This document shows, one piece after another, positions 60,509 through 64,000 of a stretch of DNA of 64,000 nt. This stretch comes from Fennellomyces sp. T-0311 (lineage: Eukaryota; Mucoromycota; Mucoromycetes; Mucorales; Lichtheimiaceae): positions 248,001 through 312,000 of the forward strand of contig JALLLT010000002.1 of NCBI GenBank assembly GCA_025266875.1, read 5' to 3'. Numbering within the stretch: position 1 is the first letter of the stretch; each line of letters begins with the position of its first letter. The notes below the pieces were generated by a model, which was not told where the DNA came from, did no database searches, and saw only the letters and a program-made list of their open reading frames with translations. The translations under genes were made by a program, and so were the position numbers.

Positions 60509-61816
60509 TTATTCTTGGATACATAAAGGTCAGACTTGTCGGTTACAAACGAATAATCAAATTGCTTGATGTCCTCGCGCCAACCTTTGTGGTGTTGCCG
60601 GTGTCGTATCCTGACATACCAGCCATCCATTGTCTACATGCCTTTCCATATCAGCCTTTGTTACATTCGTTCCTTTATTTTGACATCAACAACCGCACAG
60701 TTATCTATTGGCCTGTTCACTGGCTTGTGCGTCAGTGAGACCTTGATCTTGGTTCAGACTTCAAGAAGGACCATTCGCGTTAACTCAGTCTCTGCATGAT
60801 TATCCGCTCCTTCGTAATAAGGCAGTATGGTCATTAGGGATTAAGGCGATAACATGGATTCGGCTCTGATAGAAAAGCATTCACCTTCTCCGTCCCGACT
60901 CATCATCATTATAAATAGAGCGTAATTTTGCTCAATAAAACATTATCTTATTTTTGTTCTCGTCATTGAAGCTTTCCAATTGAGCGATACCACAGTCGGT
61001 CCAATGACAGCGTATTCTTCCGCGCCAGAGAATCTTTCTTTGATGCACGGTGACATGCTGTTATTAGTAAACATTACTTCGTTCATTTCGTTGCATGGTG
61101 GCCGGTTCAAGTTGCCGGCCCTCAAAAGTTATGTCAGAAGCATTTTTTACACAAAAAGCATAAACACTTACACCTGTTCCAAGGCCCGGGCAAAGCCTTG
61201 AAGCAACGAATTGTTGCGATTTTCGAACCGAAAGTCGAGCAACGTATCTGTTGGGCCTTTTTTGAGCTTTACGTCCTAAGTAAAAGTAAGTTAACATCAA
61301 CTCTTGTAAAAAAAGGGCAATCAATCATAATGACCTTATTGATTGAAAGGCACAGAAGAAGTGCTTCGTTGGGCATGAACGTGCAGTCATCATGCTCCAG
61401 TTCCTTTGCCAACTGACGCCTCAACTCCTCGTCGAAAATACGCCAGATGCCATCATTCTTGTTTTGTGGGAAGTAGAAGATGTAATTCAGGCAGCTACGG
61501 TGCAATACCATGAGGTGAGCTGAAATGAGTCTTCCACTTAAGCGATATATCCTTACAGCTGGTCGGTATCGTTGCTCAAATCTTCCTTGAAAGCCTTTGC
61601 TATGATATCGTCGCGGTGGGAACGGAAACGAGCAGAAATATCCATACCGTCGTGGACCCACTATATATTTTTAGTCGATTGTTCTGTTCCTTCGTTGGGT
61701 ACCTTTAGGCACTGTACCTGTGCACCGGTATCAAAGGTTTTGGTCTCAGTATCACCGGGACCATCAAGCCAGCAGTAACGCTGTCTTTGGGCAGCCGGCT
61801 GCGCATCGTCACTTTC
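60509..61816 (-). pseudogene. Copy B of the E-x-K motif repeat family, split and decayed
   Basis: 60509-60590 matches copy A at about 53948-54030. Then about 400 bp of unrelated or strongly diverged sequence intervenes, and 60985-61816 matches copy A at about 54045-54860. Readable minus-strand pieces include LNYIFYFPQNKNDGIWRIFD and RYCWLDGPGDTETK, plus WVHDGMDISARFRSHRDDI. The donor of the second intron, GTAACG in copy A, is GCAACG here (61573), and frames shift in the 60985-61120 exon. The C-terminal part with the E-x-K motif is missing because the LINE adjoins at 60505. Confidence 0.65.
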
Positions 61817-62902
61817 ATCAGCATACTTCTAAAAAGATTTTACTCAGGTTATGTATTAAACATCTTCTATAAGATATGTACTCACCACTGCCCTTTGGTT
61901 TTGCCTTATTCGCTCTGAACGGCGAGGGTAGCAGAGCTGGAAGCACTTCGTTTCCCTGGGAAATAATTTAGCTTAAATTTCAGCTCTTTCGTTTGATCTT
62001 ACGCGGCAATTGTTTTGGGGTGGAGGAGGAGCTGGACGAAGTTGGTGATATAAAATCTCTTTCGAGACTGGCAGCAACCCTTTGCCAATATTGCTCTGCT
62101 TCTCCACAGGCCAGGATCTATGAAGTATACTTCCTCAGCATCATATTTTATATAAAGCGAAGATACTAACACTGTACTCAGTATCGGCAAGAAGCTGCGC
62201 CCACTTGCGGATGCCCTTTTGATTTCTTTTTTGCGAAGCAATTCCAGCAATGGTTTGTTTGAAGGCGCTTTCGGCAGCATCTCGGTTCTTGATACCCATG
62301 GAACCAAAAAGCCCGCCAAGCTACCTCATCAAACACGCCATCGGCAGTCACTTGATCCGTGCACTAAATGCACGCCGCAACAAGTTTTCTCCCGCAGGCC
62401 GAGCACTCCTGGAATGGCGATGGGGTCTGGTCCTGTTCCTACCGGTCAGACAAGAGCGGAAAGCTGTGGTCAGCGCGCGTTAATATATGTCGTCAAAACA
62501 AAAGCATTAATTTCACCCTGCTCCTACCTCCCCAGGCACCGTCTCAAATGGCAAATGCATTAGCTCCCTTCGTACCCACTCAAGCAGTGTCAACGCGGCG
62601 CTGATAGTTCCTCTCCGGACCGCTCCCATTTCCAGCCACCGTCAACACATTTGCTAGTCTGACCTCTAGTCGCACCAGCTCTTGAGCACTTGCGCCAAAG
62701 CGACAGTGGTCCTCCGATTTTTTCCTAAGCGGATGGAACGCGAAAAACCGAGTAAAAAGCGGGAGTGAGGAAAAAGATAGGTAATGTAGACATTAAAGTC
62801 GAGCGGAGAGTATGCTCAGACCTACGAAAAACGCGAGGGTAAGGGAAAAAAAAGAGGAAAAAGCGGGGGTTCACTGTAATAAAATATGTACTTTGAAGAG
62901 TT
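61817..62902. other. 1.1-kb segment present in copy B but absent from copy A
   Basis: Relative to copy A this segment interrupts the gene a few codons after the shared start. On the minus strand it carries further exon-like pieces: NQKGIRKWAQLLADTE (about 62174-62300), CGEAEQYWQRVAASLERDF (about 62000-62115) and GNEVLPALLPSPFRANK (about 61905-61960). They may be authentic N-terminal exons lost from copy A. The plus-strand part after 62310 is a retroelement relic. Confidence 0.4.
62310..62615 (+). mobile_element. Short relic of the LINE 3' region
   Basis: HRLKWQMH at about 62540-62562 and the following bases parallel RRLVKWQMRSLP of the LINE at about 59958-59990, at both DNA and peptide level. 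Upstream, LIKHAIGSHLIRALNARRNK is protein-like. No knuckle is retained. This is probably a remnant of the same or a related element. Confidence 0.35.
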
Positions 62903-63526
62903 CTGTTGTTTTAGCTTGGCGTTAAACGGCGACATTGCGAAAGGGAAAGAAGAGAGAAAGAGGTACTGCAAGGCAAGTCACCTGGAAAGAGCATTTTATG
63001 TGAGTGGTTCCAGAGGTATGGTTACGCAATATGTTTACTGTTTGAAGGTAACTTTGCAAAAACCTGTAAGGCATGCAGCGGCTGCCATTAGAAAGCGCAA
63101 AAATCGCTCTAGATTTTAATCAACTTGAACTGATATGACAAGGATGTATTTTATTTCATAGAAAACGAGAAGCGATCTTTATGTGAGGTCCATATTGGAT
63201 CTGGCATGGATCTCTTTTTTCGAAAACAGTCATCCCAAACAAGCTTCATGACGGGTTGAGGATACTTGTCCATTTGATCTCACTGCATAAGTCGCGCTTT
63301 ACTGTAATACGCGTTTAGGTCCATCTCATCAACAGTGGACACCACTCTTGAATACAGACAAAAAACTGTATTCAGGACAAGCGCAGGATTTCATTTAATG
63401 TTTAAGTTTATTAAGCAGCCACGTAGTCGTGTGAAAATACATAGTTGACAATGCACATTAAAAAATCCCACAATGAGGCTGGCATTCGCTTTCTCGATAT
63501 GGCAATCAATACACTCGATTGTTTTG
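62903..63526. repeat. Direct segmental duplication, flank unit 2
   Basis: Same-orientation copy of 54868-55514 with scattered substitutions and small indels (for example AAAAAACTG against AAAATTG near 63360). Similarity stops at CACTCGATTGTTTTG. It places the 5' flank of copy B in the same position as in copy A. Confidence 0.85.
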
Positions 63527-64000
63527 CCACCACCATCAGCATCAAATCACTTGATGTCCCTGACTTGCTGCAATGTCATCAATGTTCAGTTTTGTTGATA
63601 TACGTGCATCCTCTTTTAAATGAGTTTCTAACTGACAACTGGATCCACAGAACGTGTCCGGCGTAATGATTGTTTCTCCCGGTCTACCCACCTGAAGTGC
63701 GTACCCTAGCTAGAAGCAAGAAGTGATCGACACACTATTGTAGTTACTGATGTCTGACCCTCCACAGGCTTGGATTCCGCGGATAATTTGTTCTTCCACA
63801 CCCAAACTTTTTTTCTGGTTCAACTGACTCTTAAAATCGCTTCTTTCATACAACCAATGTCTGCTCACATGGAAGAGCAGTTTGTCAAGTTTATAGAGGA
63901 ATATCAAGGTCCTTTCTCTGCTTATGATACCAAGAGGAGCCTTTGCTAACAAGGAAGACAGAGATCAATGGGTCTCATATTCATGTATATGATGCGCCAC
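63527..64000. other. Right-edge spacer
   Basis: No gene recognised. A minus-strand frame at 63710-63952 has no domain and may be the start of something outside the window. Confidence 0.35.

Overview
The window looks like nuclear DNA of an early-diverging filamentous fungus, most likely Mucoromycota (Mucorales-like). Genes are split by many short GT-AG introns (about 48-110 nt), and typical fungal families are present: Zn2Cys6 and GATA regulators, a Medusa/DUF7082 protein, Bck1-type MAPKKK, GH18 and GH20 chitin enzymes and a Vip1-like RRM protein. The eroded gene family in the right half resembles the multicopy orphan families I associate with Mucorales. The placement is inference; no rRNA or tRNA marker was seen.

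Layout. 1.6-9 kb: a DH-PH RhoGEF (+), a convergent Zn2Cys6 factor (-) with an 11-nt microexon, and a DUF676-type alpha/beta hydrolase (-). 12.9-18.2 kb: TMEM14 (+), a secreted GH20 hexosaminidase (+) and a TauD-fold dioxygenase resembling fungal xanthine dioxygenase (-), whose frame is broken by 2 nt. 21.7-33.4 kb: Vip1-like RRM protein (-), Medusa-like regulator (+), RBM39/CAPER splicing factor (+) and replicative helicase subunit MCM3 (-). 34.7-42 kb: Bck1-type MAPKKK (+), secreted GH18 chitinase (+) and a GATA factor (-). RhoGEF and Bck1-type kinase both belong to cell-wall-integrity signalling in fungi, and the GH18 and GH20 enzymes act on chitin and chitooligosaccharides.

42-64 kb is different. 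Conserved genes thin out (only eS17/RPS17 and a GNAT acetyltransferase are clear) among relics and repeats. I reconstructed a five-exon gene at 44620-45387 encoding a GATA-like finger plus a second Cys cluster; its exons are too short to show as a long ORF. A multi-exon pseudogene lies at 47297-49326. Three copies of a family with a possible PD-(D/E)xK motif lie at 46.6, 53.6-54.9 and 60.5-61.8 kb; two share a diverged direct duplication with about 0.6 kb of 5' flank. A dead non-LTR retrotransposon (58.5-60.5 kb) abuts one copy, a second reverse-transcriptase relic lies at 56 kb, and a 56-bp U6 snRNA fragment is bracketed by a perfect 15-bp direct repeat at 55.9 kb.

Large spacers (9-12.8, 18.3-21.7, 22.8-26.7, 42-44.6, 51.8-53.5 kb) hold no gene I can defend, though several contain short protein-like segments that look like eroded coding sequence. 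All exon boundaries were derived by eye from splice consensus, phase and protein continuity, without transcript data.
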